Below the pieces are notes generated by a model. That model had not been told where the DNA came from. It made no database searches and saw only the letters and a program-made list of their open reading frames with translations. From Stratiolaelaps scimitus (Eukaryota; Arthropoda; Arachnida; Mesostigmata; Laelapidae): a stretch of DNA of 64,000 bases. Positions 14,101 through 25,699 of the stretch are shown in pieces; within the stretch, counting starts at the first letter, position 1, and every line of letters starts with the position of its first letter. Location of the stretch: the NCBI GenBank assembly GCA_019614645.1, contig JABWDB010000037.1, forward strand, positions 930,001-994,000, read 5' to 3'. The translations under genes were made by a program, and so were the position numbers.

Positions 14101-14448
14101 GCCTTCAATAATGCTCCAGATCCACTAATAGACCAGACCTTGAGTAGATGTGCCGGCCGAATCTGCTATCATCTGCTAGTCTCGGGAAAACATTATATAA
14201 TATATATTGTTTCCCAAGATCATCCAGTCGACCCGAGAGCACCAACTCATAATACTTCAATGAAGTTGAAACGATGTGTATAAAAATATATATATTTGCA
14301 GATTTGTATTTTGGGAAATCACGCTTAAGGACTGGGAAAGTGGGGGCCTCCTTGTTCTAGATATTCTATAAAGAATATATACAGGAAGATGACGTATTTC
14401 ACGTTCACCGGATAGAATTATCGTCCACTTTTACAATTCACTAATAGG

Positions 14449-14663
14449 CTAATGATTCATCCTCTGTATAAATATTTGTATAATCACTCTGCCAGCAACG
14501 TCACTATCTGTAAAACTGCTTTTTTTTGGGATCAAATCATTTGTCGTCGATTTGCTGTGTGCCACAATAACACCGTGATATTCACAATTAACATCATCTA
14601 AGCGTCGAACTCTTTCGACAGCGTCTGCCCATGACAGATTAATAATACCCTCGTGAAAAGTTG
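14449..14663 (-). CDS. Unrecognised candidate exon
   Basis: Following TTTTTTTTAG| (acceptor ending at 14664) the minus strand reads TFHEGIINLSWADAVERVRR then LDDVNCEYHGVIVAHSKST, and continues open to a stop at 14449. It looks like coding sequence for about 45 codons. No family is recognised. The nearest downstream candidate is 13768-14100. Confidence 0.2.
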
Positions 14664-14785
14664 CTAAAAAAAAGTTATTATTTTCTACACTTAGTAGATT
14701 CTCCGAGTTGACTCGCATCCAGCATTTAACATTCTCTGAACACTTATTGAAGCATTCGTAATGGCAATGGTTCAATTCACTTTTT

Positions 14786-14809
14786 ATAATAATAATAATA
14801 ATAATAATA

Positions 14810-14850
<41 letters not shown>
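14786..14850. repeat. (AAT)n followed by (ATT)n, self-complementary
   Basis: About 25 bases of AAT repeats are followed directly by about 40 bases of ATT repeats, so the strand can fold back on itself. Confidence 0.9.
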
Positions 14851-14851
<1 letters not shown>

Positions 14852-17321
14852 TAAAATAATAATAGTAATAACCTAAAAAGTTAGACCTCGTAAATGTCAA
14901 ATACTGGCCACTGCAGGTGTTTACTTAGTTACAGCGCCACTCTGTATGCCAAGCTTATGCGTCTGTCTATTTTTTGGTCGCTATTTTGTTTTTATCATTT
15001 TCTGTGTGATATCCAAAATGCAAATGAATGAGATTAGTCATCGGCAGAGCGAGACACACATTCGGCGATATATTTCGCTACGACGTCACACGCTGTTCGC
15101 CTTTGAGCCTCTCGTAAACATATAAAACATCCTCGCAAGGAAGATGCTTTACCTCCAGCCATCGTCTCGCGTTGCCGCGACGCGCTCCGGCCCGCCGCAC
15201 TTGTTCAGATACACATGCATATACATAGCCATAGCTGTCGTAGTATATAAGCATCAATCATATAAACGTGCGGTCTCCGGAGCTGCAAAGCCGGCAAAAG
15301 TGAATATCTCTCTCTCGCTCTCGCTCACTCACTTCGCGTCGGCTTTTTGACCTTGACCATAGGAACACATGGGGTGAGGGAGAAAATCTGAGAAAGGGAC
15401 CTAAGTGCGGTCAAATGCCCAAAATAGAAGTGGTATAAAACGGAGATGTAATCCCTCCTCCAAAATGGTTTAGATACCCAAGAACGTTTTCCACTGTTGC
15501 ACTTGGTCGGAACTTGAACAGAACGTGTTGTTTAATCCTTGTAACGAATCAGTGAAATTAGCAAATATAATATATTCTAATGACATCAAATATTCAGTTA
15601 TTAATTTTCTCAAATATCAGGATGTCAAAAATGTTCCAATCCAAACAGGTGGGAATCAATCCATCTTGACAGTATGCTTGCTCAGTCGAACAAAACTCTA
15701 TTTTATTTTAGTATTATTAGCCTTTTTATTGTTGGCTATATATATATATATATATATGTAAGTGACGTCCAATAATCAAGTACGCGGACAACATGGTGGT
15801 TACGTTTCTTGCAGAAATGAGAGCGGGCTCGAATTAAGAGGCAATGCAAGGCTAAATGACAACAACAGACGCAGTCTGTCATAGGTTATAGCTTGCAAGG
15901 AATGATATTGCCTTTTTTACGCTTCTGTTTCGCTGGAGTTGGCCACATAAGCATGAAATCGAAGAAAACAGTGTATGTACATGTAGTAATTACATATTTA
16001 GTGTCATCGACAGGCACAATTAAAATCGAACTGTAAAGTGGCAGGACCTAGAAGAGACCTCAGGGTGTTGCTTTGAATAGACGCCGCTCAAGATTTTCAC
16101 AGACATTTATGATTATTTCGATATGATGTATGCAGTCTCGACAAAAGACAAGGAACTGCCGGGGTGTACAAAAATGAAAACCTAACCACATGTGAAAAAC
16201 ATGCGTCTGGTTTACGATCTCATACAAAGCCAATACTAATGCCAAGTTCGATCGATAGGAATATGTGCTCAACAGGTTGTCGCGACACAACCTGCAGGCC
16301 TCCGGCCTCTGGCCTGTTTACTTATGCCAGAAGCCACCGGCACTAGGAAATAACTCAGATTTATTCGTACCGTATATACATAAGATCTAACAATGTTATG
16401 AGTTTCTGTTCTGTATTATTGGATTTCAAGTTGTTTTTTTTCTTGCTTTTCGAGAGTACAATGAGTTGCTGTTCAATAGATGTTTACTAGATGAATGAAC
16501 CATCATAGCATTGCACTGTGTCTACATGTCCATGTACCAAACAGATTTAGTATTGTTTTTAATCAACCTTTTTACCTTGACCGTATCATAATGTCGGTCT
16601 CGAATTCCCCATCTTGTTCTTAATTGCATTGGCGAAGCCATCACTCGGCTGAGAATTGCCCAAACATTTCCGATAACACTAGTTTCAACATCGTAATCTT
16701 GCTGATCTTGTTGTTGCGAGGAAACACCTATCAAATGATATCGAATGATCTCCAATGTCAACCGTTCGACACGAACAAGTGATCTAGTCGAAACATTACC
16801 ATACTATTTCCTCAAAAGCACATGTGTCCTGTTTTGCTTCATATTGTGTATATATATATATAAATATATATATTCATGAATGACCTACATGTATGATGTA
16901 GAACAGTCGTCTGTAATAACAAGGATCGTGCATAATTTAAACGCCGCCTGAAAATAGAATATAATCTCTAAAGGTGCTTGGGATCATCGTCGTGTTTACT
17001 TCTATGATAGATGCAGTCACTTGTTTCGCCTTGCTCCTATGGGATTATATGATAATCATTCATTCATACATTGGTATATCAACGGAACGACAATTGTTAC
17101 AAGGTTTGAATTCTCATATGTATAATAAATAAGTAACAGGTAATATATAGCCTAGAAGAGATACAAGCGTGATTGCTCGGCATGTTCAGTGGGTTGTCAG
17201 CACACATTTAGTGAGGTGTGGTAACCTCATTGTCCTCAATCTCTACCACCTGGTCTCCTCACCTCAACATTCATTCCTTCGAAATTGAGGTTTATTCATG
17301 GGACTGCGTTTTTTACACTGC
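14851..17321. other. Intergenic, no gene recognised
   Basis: Short (TA)n at about 15740 and 16848 and a CT tract near 15308. Open frames of 60-80 codons have no recognisable content. Confidence 0.5.
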
Positions 17322-17596
17322 TCAAGTTCTCAGATATAGAAATATTGAACTGTAAGGAATAATATTTACGTAAGGTTCATCGGGTCTAAGGATAAGGCCA
17401 AGAGGCACATCAAAAAATATACTCAACGTAGGATCTGCAATATGTACTCTCTCTTGGGATATCTCGGTGGTGACGGCAGCACAAGAGCGGTAACCACTGT
17501 TACGTTCGTATAGAAACCCTTCGATGCAGCCGACCACTCCGGGCACGAGGCCAGCAGGCTGTGTGATATCATCTCCCGCAAAATCAAAGATCTTTG
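17322..17596 (-). CDS. Unrecognised candidate exon abutting a SINE
   Basis: A minus-strand frame is open from the edge of the SINE-A copy at 17597 to a stop at 17322-17324. It reads KIFDFAGDDITQPAG then GVVGCIEGFLYERNSGY, with ordinary amino-acid composition and two cysteines. A possible donor TAC|GTAAAT lies after 17380 in phase 0. Upstream, on the far side of the SINE, a short open stretch (RCNDLRNTLNIRS) could be its continuation, so the SINE may have landed in an exon or at its edge. I recognise no family. Chance is a real alternative. Confidence 0.25.
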
Positions 17597-17737
17597 TCAG
17601 CGCGGTGGCTTCGACGGCTGAGTCTCTGGCTGTGAAAAAGCCAGAGGCCGCAGGTTCGAATCCCGTTGCATGACATATAAGAGAACTTAAGCATTGTATG
17701 TAGTTCCTTTAATAAATCAATAAACCTTTACCTTTAC
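17597..17737 (+). repeat. SINE-A copy, short subfamily
   Basis: TCAGCGCGGTGGCTTCGACG, B box GGTTCGAATC at 17653-17662, then the standard tail with AATAAATCAATAAACCTTTA and CCTTTAC. It differs from the 10481 copy by a shorter head. It directly adjoins the open frame at 17322-17596. Confidence 0.92.
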
Positions 17738-17902
17738 AGCTTCGAATGTTCAGGGTATTCCTGAGATCATTGCACCTCTGCTACTGATGAAGCAAGTGGC
17801 AGAAGACTGATCGGTGATATTATCGATTTCCTTAGTGTGGTATTGTTTATGATTGCGAATCTAATTTGTTTTGTTGCATTATTTATTCGTTCAGCATATT
17901 CA

Positions 17903-17966
17903 GGTATGAAATCCAGGGAACAGCTGAGGGTCAGCTTGAAGACAAAAAAAAAAGGTATGATATCCA
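17903..17966 (+). mobile_element. Element C copy 1: 38-bp truncated insert with 13-bp target duplication
   Basis: The insert 17916-17953 (GGGAACAGCTGAGGGTCAGC, TTGAAGAC, then ten A) is flanked by GGTATGAAATCCA (17903-17915) and GGTATGATATCCA (17954-17966), a 13-bp duplication with one difference. The poly(A) end and 5' truncation are the marks of target-primed reverse transcription. Confidence 0.85.
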
Positions 17967-18054
17967 ACCGTACTAATAATCCCTGTAAATATGACTGTCC
18001 AGCAACTAACACACCAGCAATCTGAACTTGTCAGCAACTTCACAGTTTCACAGT

Positions 18055-18137
18055 TCTTCGAGCTGGCTCCCAGCTGTTCCCCTATCTGACAGGCCTCAGC
18101 TCTTAACCTTTTAGGTATTACTATGAGGACCTGTCGG
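18055..18137 (-). mobile_element. Element C copy 2
   Basis: On minus: ACAGGTCCTCATAGTAATAC, CTAAAAGGTTAAGAGCTGAG, GCCTGTCAGATAGGGGAACA, GCTGGGAGCCAGCTCGAAG. It lies in inverse orientation to copy 1, only about 100 bases away. Confidence 0.82.
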
Positions 18138-21100
18138 AGCCACCTCTGCTTATTCTCTTCCTTACTCATACCTGGCAAGAACCTTCAGATAAAGAAGGAT
18201 GATAAAGTACTCCAAAGATTCTCCAAAGCGTCTGACAGGATTTGAACCCAACACAAACAAAAATACAAAAACCATTAGCCAGCTTAGTGAGTTTCGACTC
18301 TTCTCTCTCTCTCTCTCTCGAGTTGAAAAGGCACCGCCGAAAATAAGAACAGCTCGGGAGAGTTATAAAACTGTCAATGGTCTCTCGTTCTATGTTTGTA
18401 CTTGTATTTTCATATATCCTCTATAAGGATATCCTCTGATAATGGGACATCTTTGCACGTGGTTTTCAATCCAAGTAGTCTATCTTAGCCCATTGGTGCT
18501 AGACAAACCCAAGGGCTCAAGAGGGTCACCCGCAGACCCGGAAGTCCAAAGTGGTGGGGCGTAGACGATGTTATTCATCGGCAGCGACGATTGTGGGAAC
18601 GGAAGCCATCATCTGACTGATTCTGCTAAAGCATAAGGACCAGTAGGCCACCGAAGACTCGTTTATGTCTGATCGCCGATTAAGACAGGCAGGGCAGCAT
18701 GGGTAGATCAACCATTAAGTCATAAGGCCGCAGGCATTCAGAGCACCCACAAAGGCGGGCTACCGGAGGTTAGAGCGCCAATAAAGTTAAACCTGAAGAC
18801 GTTCACCCTCACTAACGGCGGCGCCTGGTCTCGTAGTTTGCATTGTGAGTGATACCAAAGCACATATAGACCGAGGAAGAAGAGCGATCGTAGTGTTAGA
18901 AGATCAGGGGAGACGACTCGGCCGAGGTGGACAAGTTACAAAATGGGGGGGGACGGCTGAAGTTGTTGTCTTACGAAGTCGATCGAAAATGTCACACGGG
19001 CTGGGAGGGCCGTGTCTACGAGGATAAAGCAAGGCACGAGACAATTATCAAGTTGTAAGGCAATCTCCATTTTGGCTACGTAAAGAGACTGGGGCGATGG
19101 AGCGTCCTTTAAGAGGCTGGTCTCAAATGTTGAATGTGATACCCTTCTTAATTATTGATACCCGCCTTCGGTGTACAATTCTTGCCATTAATTATATGAA
19201 TAATTCAATGACAGGGTCTATATATATATATATCTTGTCAGAGACGTACCACCTAGCTGCTCGTGGGTATCTCACCTGTATTGGGAACAAGAGCCTAGCA
19301 CTCATGACTGGTTGTCACCCGCTTCAAATATTCTATATCCAATCGGGTTGCTCTCAATATTAGATAGACCTTTTATTTATCAGAGACTCTTCAAGAAAGT
19401 AGGAAATAGAGATGGATACACTATACGAAACACACAGGTCACTTGTTTTACCTGCTGCGCGCTCTGGCGAACGCACGCAGACATGCATTTGTATGCCAAG
19501 AATCGTGTTTACCAGGGCTTTGATCTTGTTGTTCATTTTTAGATATATGTACATACTACATCTATATATAAGCTCACTTTTAGGAAATTGGCCCATTTAT
19601 ACACCGTCATCTACATATATATATCTATATATCTCGCGGCAAATTCAATATATTATCAGTATTATTATTATTAGTAATATCATTACAAATATTGTGTATT
19701 TCATACCAGTCGGTTCATCGTGTGTTTTTTGTACTAGTGTCTGCTTCTGTAAAAAAAACACAACGACTCTGATAACCTAAACAACCTAACAAAAAAAAAG
19801 GTCTACGAATCTATGCGGAATAAAGGACACGAGATGTTTCGGCCCAATACTCGGCAATATGCTAATACTCTTCATTTAAAGATTCGGTCGAACAATTCAT
19901 TAAACGTGACCAGGCTGGATCTGCTCATGAATTCGCGCTGTGTACCGGCGAAGAAGTTTTACCCGAGAATAGTAGAGAATGTCCACTCGTATACTAACGA
20001 CATAAGATCAGATGAGATGGCTCGAATCGAAGCTATAAACGCACCCGGAAAGGCGAAGCGGACTAACAACTTTTAACTATAATATGCGTATTATTGTGTC
20101 ATATATATATATATGTGTAAATGTCGTTTCTTGTTAATCTTTTTTTTTCTATATATAATAGGAACATGAGGCGTACCAGTGCCGGAGCTGTGTGCTCGCT
20201 TAGCCGAGCACTTACGTTAACACTTACTGCGAATGGAGAACATCAGGAGAAGTGTGAGTCAGAATGCCGGGCAACCTCGAACGACGTTTACTGCCAGAGA
20301 AGCCGCAGCAGCAGCAGGATACTCATAGGAGACAAGACCCCTTCCCCCTCCCCTCCCCCAAGCATTTAGGGGGAGCGCCGTCTAATAGCTTGAACCCCAA
20401 GTGAATAAAGTTTGCGACCCACCCCCAAGTAGCAATCTCCTCGAAATGGTCCATCACAGGATAGACATCGGGGAAAATCGCGCAGGGTAGTTCCTTCTGC
20501 AGCGCCCTTTCTCTCTCTGTGTATGTAGTGTCAGAGAGATAAATGGGCAATGCCAGAGCCATTTCCTCCCTCGGAGAAAAGTGACCATGCCCTCAGGCGT
20601 CGGCTGATCATTCCCGACTGTCCCGAAACTGATTCACTAAATATTGTATATTTTAGTACACGCACACAAACACACACTTACACAATCATATGATGTGAGA
20701 GCTTGCCTGTATGTACGTATTTTAATAAATCTATCATATAAACGCTTAGTTCTAAAGTTTCCATGTATATTGTATATTCGAGGGTACTGTGTTTTCGACG
20801 ACGACGACGACGATGATAACAGATCTCGGATTCACACGCACTGGACATGTGTAGCACTCGCAGACCGGCCCCATATTTAAATTGAATGCTCTATGTTGTT
20901 CTGGCCCCGTTTCGATAAATTGTCTCTGATTATTTGAACTCTTGTGACACAATGAAATCGCGCGGGAAAGCGAGTGTGTGTGTGATGCATTCTTTGGGCC
21001 AGATGGTTGACCTGGATAGGTTCAATACGGTTGACTGTGATCAAAGATCCAGGTAAACATGTTCTGTCAACTGTGCTGACTTTACTAAATTATCCAAGCG

Positions 21101-21488
21101 AACGATATAGGCAGACATATTCGTGAAAGGACTCGCCAAGACATTGTTCAATTTTGAACGTTTCGACGAAAAAAAATGCCTTAATTTGCTTAAACATCTA
21201 CAGCCGTCATTGGCTCGCTACAATGTTCAAGGAAGAAACTATTTTGATAGCTAATCCTGCTCAGCTGTTTCTGATCATGTGGAATCTAAATATTCTTGCC
21301 ATTGTCCTGGCCACGCGGACCAACTGATTTACCCGTGTGTGTCAATGTGAATATTGCCAGTACAATATATTTAGATATATATATATATAGTGTGCATATG
21401 TTCGTGCGAACGTATGTATCAATATTGACATACACAGCTATCAATGCGACCAATATGAAAAGGTGTGTCTACACACACACACACCTAC
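18138..21488. other. Intergenic or intronic to the RhoGAP gene, no exon recognised
   Basis: The remaining RhoGAP exons should lie below 21488 on the minus strand, but I see no RhoGAP arginine-finger motif here. 18460-19090 is GC-elevated without a convincing frame. 20323-20562 (minus) is an open frame containing FPDVYPVMDHFEEIATWGW, protein-like but unrecognised, beginning in a GC-rich G-run area. Confidence 0.4.
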
Positions 21489-21766
21489 CTGGACAGAACA
21501 AAGGGAACGGCCTGATTCTTAGCCATTAGTATGTCGAGCGACACGCCGAACACACGGTGATCGTGGGGTCCCGGATGTGACGATTTTCGGCGGGCGGCCA
21601 GCGGTGAGCTGAGTAGACGTCGAACGCGTTCCATTCGCGTCTCGCCAGACGCTGCAGGACACGAACTGTCCTGATTTGTCGTTGCCGTCGCGGGACCCGG
21701 CCCGCCCTGGCTGCTCCCGGGGGTCCCGACCAATATTCCGGAGCCCCCGAAGCTGCGAACTTTCAT
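21489..21766 (-). CDS. Partial: N-terminal coding exon of a RhoGAP-family protein (FAM13-like?)
   Basis: The open frame runs on the minus strand from ATG at 21766, with G at -3, to a strong donor TGTCCAG|GTAGGT. It covers 92 codons plus two bases. The first 60 or so residues are low-complexity (GTPGSSQGGPGP, many Arg and Ser). The end reads HRVFGVSLDILMAKNQAVPF, the typical entry of a RhoGAP domain: FGV-x-L followed by VPxxV. FGVSL resembles FAM13A most, by my recollection of the family. RhoGAP domains stimulate GTP hydrolysis by Rho, Rac or Cdc42; the catalytic arginine would lie in the next exon. The frame stays open upstream to a TAA near 21895, so the true start could lie in an earlier exon. 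I could not find the downstream exons below 21488. The upstream GC-rich region would be its 5' region. Confidence 0.5.
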
Positions 21767-24690
21767 CACGGCCCGCGAAGCCACCCTGAGTAATAGCTCG
21801 TCTAGTGAATAGGCGCGTCTTTCCAATAATCCCCTATCGACAACGACCCCTCCCGTTCGCTTACCGCCCCCTCCGTTCTTAACCAACAATAGTTACCTGG
21901 GTAATTTCACACCAGCTAATTGGCGGGAAAGACCTTGACAGGCATCACCACCACCACCAGGACACTTTGACCGATTACGCTCCTCCGTAGCCTTATTCTA
22001 GTGGGTCGGCCGTTTATTTCTCGTACACTTGATACACAAATGATTTATTTACTAAGACCTTTCCTGCTTGGCGACGAGTGTGGGGGGGGTCTCTATCTCT
22101 CTCTTGCGCTTGGTACAGCCGGAGGCGAGCATTCGAGCGGGCGATATCGGGCCTACCCGCGGGTATCGGCAACAGCTGCAGTTCTTGAGATTGACGACGA
22201 GAAAAGAGTGCTGCAGGTGGCCGAATGACAACAGAATTGAAGTCAATCCACAAAACCCAACAGCCCCTATTGTTGTTATTGCTGTTGTTGTTGTCGTCGA
22301 TCAGACTTGGTCACTTTCATCATGAGCTTCTACAACGAATGCTGCTACTTCGTCATCAGCCGCCGCCGCTGCTGCCGCTTCTAATGTCACTAGCACTTAT
22401 TCTCAGGCTATTACAGACAACAGGGCAGCGGTGCCAGCTGCAACAGCAACAGCAGCAACAACAGTGGAGCATACACAAAACATTCGGCTCAGCTCGCCTT
22501 GGCTAAACACCGCGCCGTACCACGAAAACCCGCTCCTGTTTGCGGTGACGATGATGATGACGACGACGACCAGACTAATTAGAACACACTATTACTTTTT
22601 CCTTCCTTATTCTTGTCACTTATCGTTGTTGTTTTGTTGTCGTTGTTGCTCCAGCTGCTGCTGACTGATTAATTAATTAATTGCGTTCGGCCGATCATTG
22701 ACTGTCTCATCCGTGATGGTGGTGGTGGTGGTTGTGGTTGTGTTTTTTTGTTTGGTGGTCCAATAGGAACAACGTAACACGCGTCTTTCGGGGACGGTCC
22801 AGCGGGTTCACGGTCAAAAGTTACATTTTCGTTAGCCGATGCCAGTTCACACTCTATGGCTGCTTCAGATAGCGACAAGAGAATAATCGCAGTTTGGATA
22901 GCATCAATTAGACCCCCAGGTAACTGGAGGAAGCTACGACTTCGTGGTCACGGTGCTAGTTAAGCTTTTGGCAACCAGGCTTATGGCTGCTGCTTCTGGG
23001 GCTATTGGCTATTATTTCCTTCCTGTCTTGACCCTGCACAAGGTTTTGTGTGTCTCTATATTCGACACTCTTGCCAATATCTTTTTCGTCTACCAGCACC
23101 AACAAACGAAACACACACGTCCTTACTGTTACTGACCCCACAACAGCGATGGCTGCTTTTAGCACGTGACGGCTTTGATACCCCCTGTAGAGCCTGTTGG
23201 GAACGACCTCGTCACCTGGATGTTCCTCAATTGTTCGGCAAGTGCTAGCCGAGAAACCCTAGGGTGCTGGCTGTTTGCAGATGGCCACTGGACAAAACGA
23301 TATCTTGTTGATGTGTTTCCCTCCCGGAACTCGTTGCCACACGAGCGCTCACCGCCGAAGAGATGTGCTCATCAGTCAGACATCAATTTGTTGTTACAAT
23401 TCGAGGGAATGAACAGTCCAGCGCATGGCAATCATCTTTGTTGTTATTATTCTTATTCAAGGTGAACACTGGCCCGCCTCGGCAGCAAAAACTGAATGTC
23501 GTCTTCAGAATGTTGGTCACCGATCACACTTTGAGCACCAGCAGTGCTCGCTATCACGGCACGCACATGAACATTACACACTACACATTACACGGCTAAG
23601 CAGGAGGTTCACCCTTTTCGTAGATTTGAGCAAACTTTGCCGCTTCGGTCGACAATGCGGTGATAACCACTCGTGGTACAATAATAACACAATCCGAGAT
23701 TACGGCAGAGCCAGAGCAGCCTACGGAACCCCCTAGCTGTATATGACAGCCAGACTAAACAAATCCGGAGCAGCGTGACTCGTACTGCATCTTGACGTAA
23801 CAGCAACGGCAACAGGACAAAATAACAACAACAGGCCGAACGATCGAGAGCGACGAGGACAATGTTGCTCGTCCTAGCGACGTTACCGTTCTGTCTCCTC
23901 TATGGCCTGGACCACTGCTTCTACTACTGCTGCTGTTGCTGCTGCTGCTGCTATTCAATGGTCATATAATAATAATCGCCGCTCTCTCCTCTCTCGACTA
24001 TTCCAATGGGCCGCCGCCGTCAACGTAGCTCGATGGTAGCACTACCAACAGCACCAACAGCATACGCACTGATCGCTGACTGGCTGGCTGGCCGGCTGGT
24101 CGTCACAATCACCGGAGCACAAGCGATGCTCGGCCGTGCTGCTTGCCTTGGTAACAACAGCAACAACCGTAGATCTGCTGTTGTGTTCAGACGCTGCTAC
24201 TGCTGCCGCTGTTGTCAGCGGCGGCGGCGGCGGCGGTGGCAAGGAAGATGGTGATTACGTTGCTGGCTGCTCCCGACTCTCTCACCCAGTCAGTCAGTTA
24301 CTCCTCGCTCACCCGGTCGCTGTTGCTTCTGTTTGTCGTCGTCTTCTTCATTTGCTGGTCGCCTTCATAGCAGCCAATGTTCATTCCTCCCCCTGTTCGC
24401 TGCTTGCTTGGTTCGTTCGCGCGTGTGACGTCTGCTGTTGCTGCTGTTGTTGTTTGCTCAAAGGTGGCGTAAGGCTCAAAGGCGATACCACCCGCTGATC
24501 AGTGTACAGTTGCACTTGTAGCTGCCGGCTAGACAGCTAGATACGACTGCCACTATTACTACTGCCTGTTGCTGCTGACGGCAGTGATGGCTGGTGGCCG
24601 TAGCGTAGCGCGCTTCTAGAACAAGTAGTCGACCGAGCGATCGAGCGACCAACTGCTGCCGGCTCCGTCTCTCCCTCTACCTCTATGTTG

Positions 24691-24709
24691 TGCGCGCGCG
24701 CGCGCGCGT
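24691..24709. repeat. (CG)n tract
   Basis: Uninterrupted CG dinucleotides, which can adopt Z-DNA. Shorter CG tracts occur at about 25236-25247 and 25493-25500, all within the GC-rich domain. Confidence 0.9.
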
Positions 24710-25256
24710 TGTCGACCACTTTTCGTCACGGAGTGCTTCTTGTAATCCACTGTAGCGACAACATATACCCTGATATCTACAAGAGCTTAATCGGCTTCGC
24801 TTAAACACCGAACATCAAGTAGTAGTAGTCGTCATAGTAATGGTAGCTGATTCCAGAGTATCTCTCTCTCTCTGTCTCTCTCTCTCTCTGTCTCTCTCTG
24901 TGTTCCTGGCTGTCGATATCTGCGAGGCCTCGTGCTGTTGTTGTTCTTGTCCGCGGTCGAGTGATCCAGACACTCGTCGACTCCTGTTGGTCGTTACGAG
25001 AGCAGCGACGGCGGACGGTGACAGGGAGGGTTAACTGTTAGCGTAGTCCCAGTTGAAAGGCGTCAATGGTTGAGAAGGTAAGTTGGGAGGAGAAACACAA
25101 GACGACAACTGATGGCAGCCAATCGTGTTGGGCAGTAGGTGGGCGAACACCGGTGTGAGCGCCCTACTCCACCAGTGCTAGAGTAACTGTCCGCTGTAAC
25201 TGTCGAAGCTGAAGTCAGCGATTGAGACGGGCGTGTGCGCGCGCGCGTTCCTCTTG

Positions 25257-25286
25257 CTGCGGCTGCTGCTGCTGCTGCTGCTGCTA
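25257..25286. repeat. (CTG)n trinucleotide repeat
   Basis: About nine CTG units. Related CTG/CAG runs lie at about 22440-22465, 23928-23952, 27163-27188, 63512-63530 and 63708-63728. Confidence 0.9.
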
Positions 25287-25699
25287 TTGTGAGTGATGCT
25301 GAAAAAGAAAGTATGGACAACAGAACAGCAAGAGAGAAAGAGAGACAATGTCTGAGTTAGCATTAGATGTAATAATACACTATTAATAATAGTAGCCACG
25401 GCAACAATAACAATGGCGATACTTGAATGTAATACGGGACGTCTCTCTGAGAGAAAGAGAGAGAGAGAACGCGGCGGAGGGAATTGCAAATGCGCGCGCG
25501 TACACGCATCCAGGGGATAGTTAGATGGACAAATAATTAAATAGATATATAGATACAGCGGACTCACTCAGCTGTTTGTGTTAGACACCCTCTGCTGAGC
25601 GACAAACATACTAGTTCAATCTTCGACAGGGGCCGCCTGCCTGAGAGAGAGAGAGAAAGAGCATAACTTTAGTAAGTCTTATCCAATAAGGTTGGGCGA

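Noticed and set aside
24136..24498. 120-codon plus-strand open frame
   Set aside because: It is made of CTG/CGG repeats (Ala, Gly and Cys runs); frames on both strands are open for the same reason.
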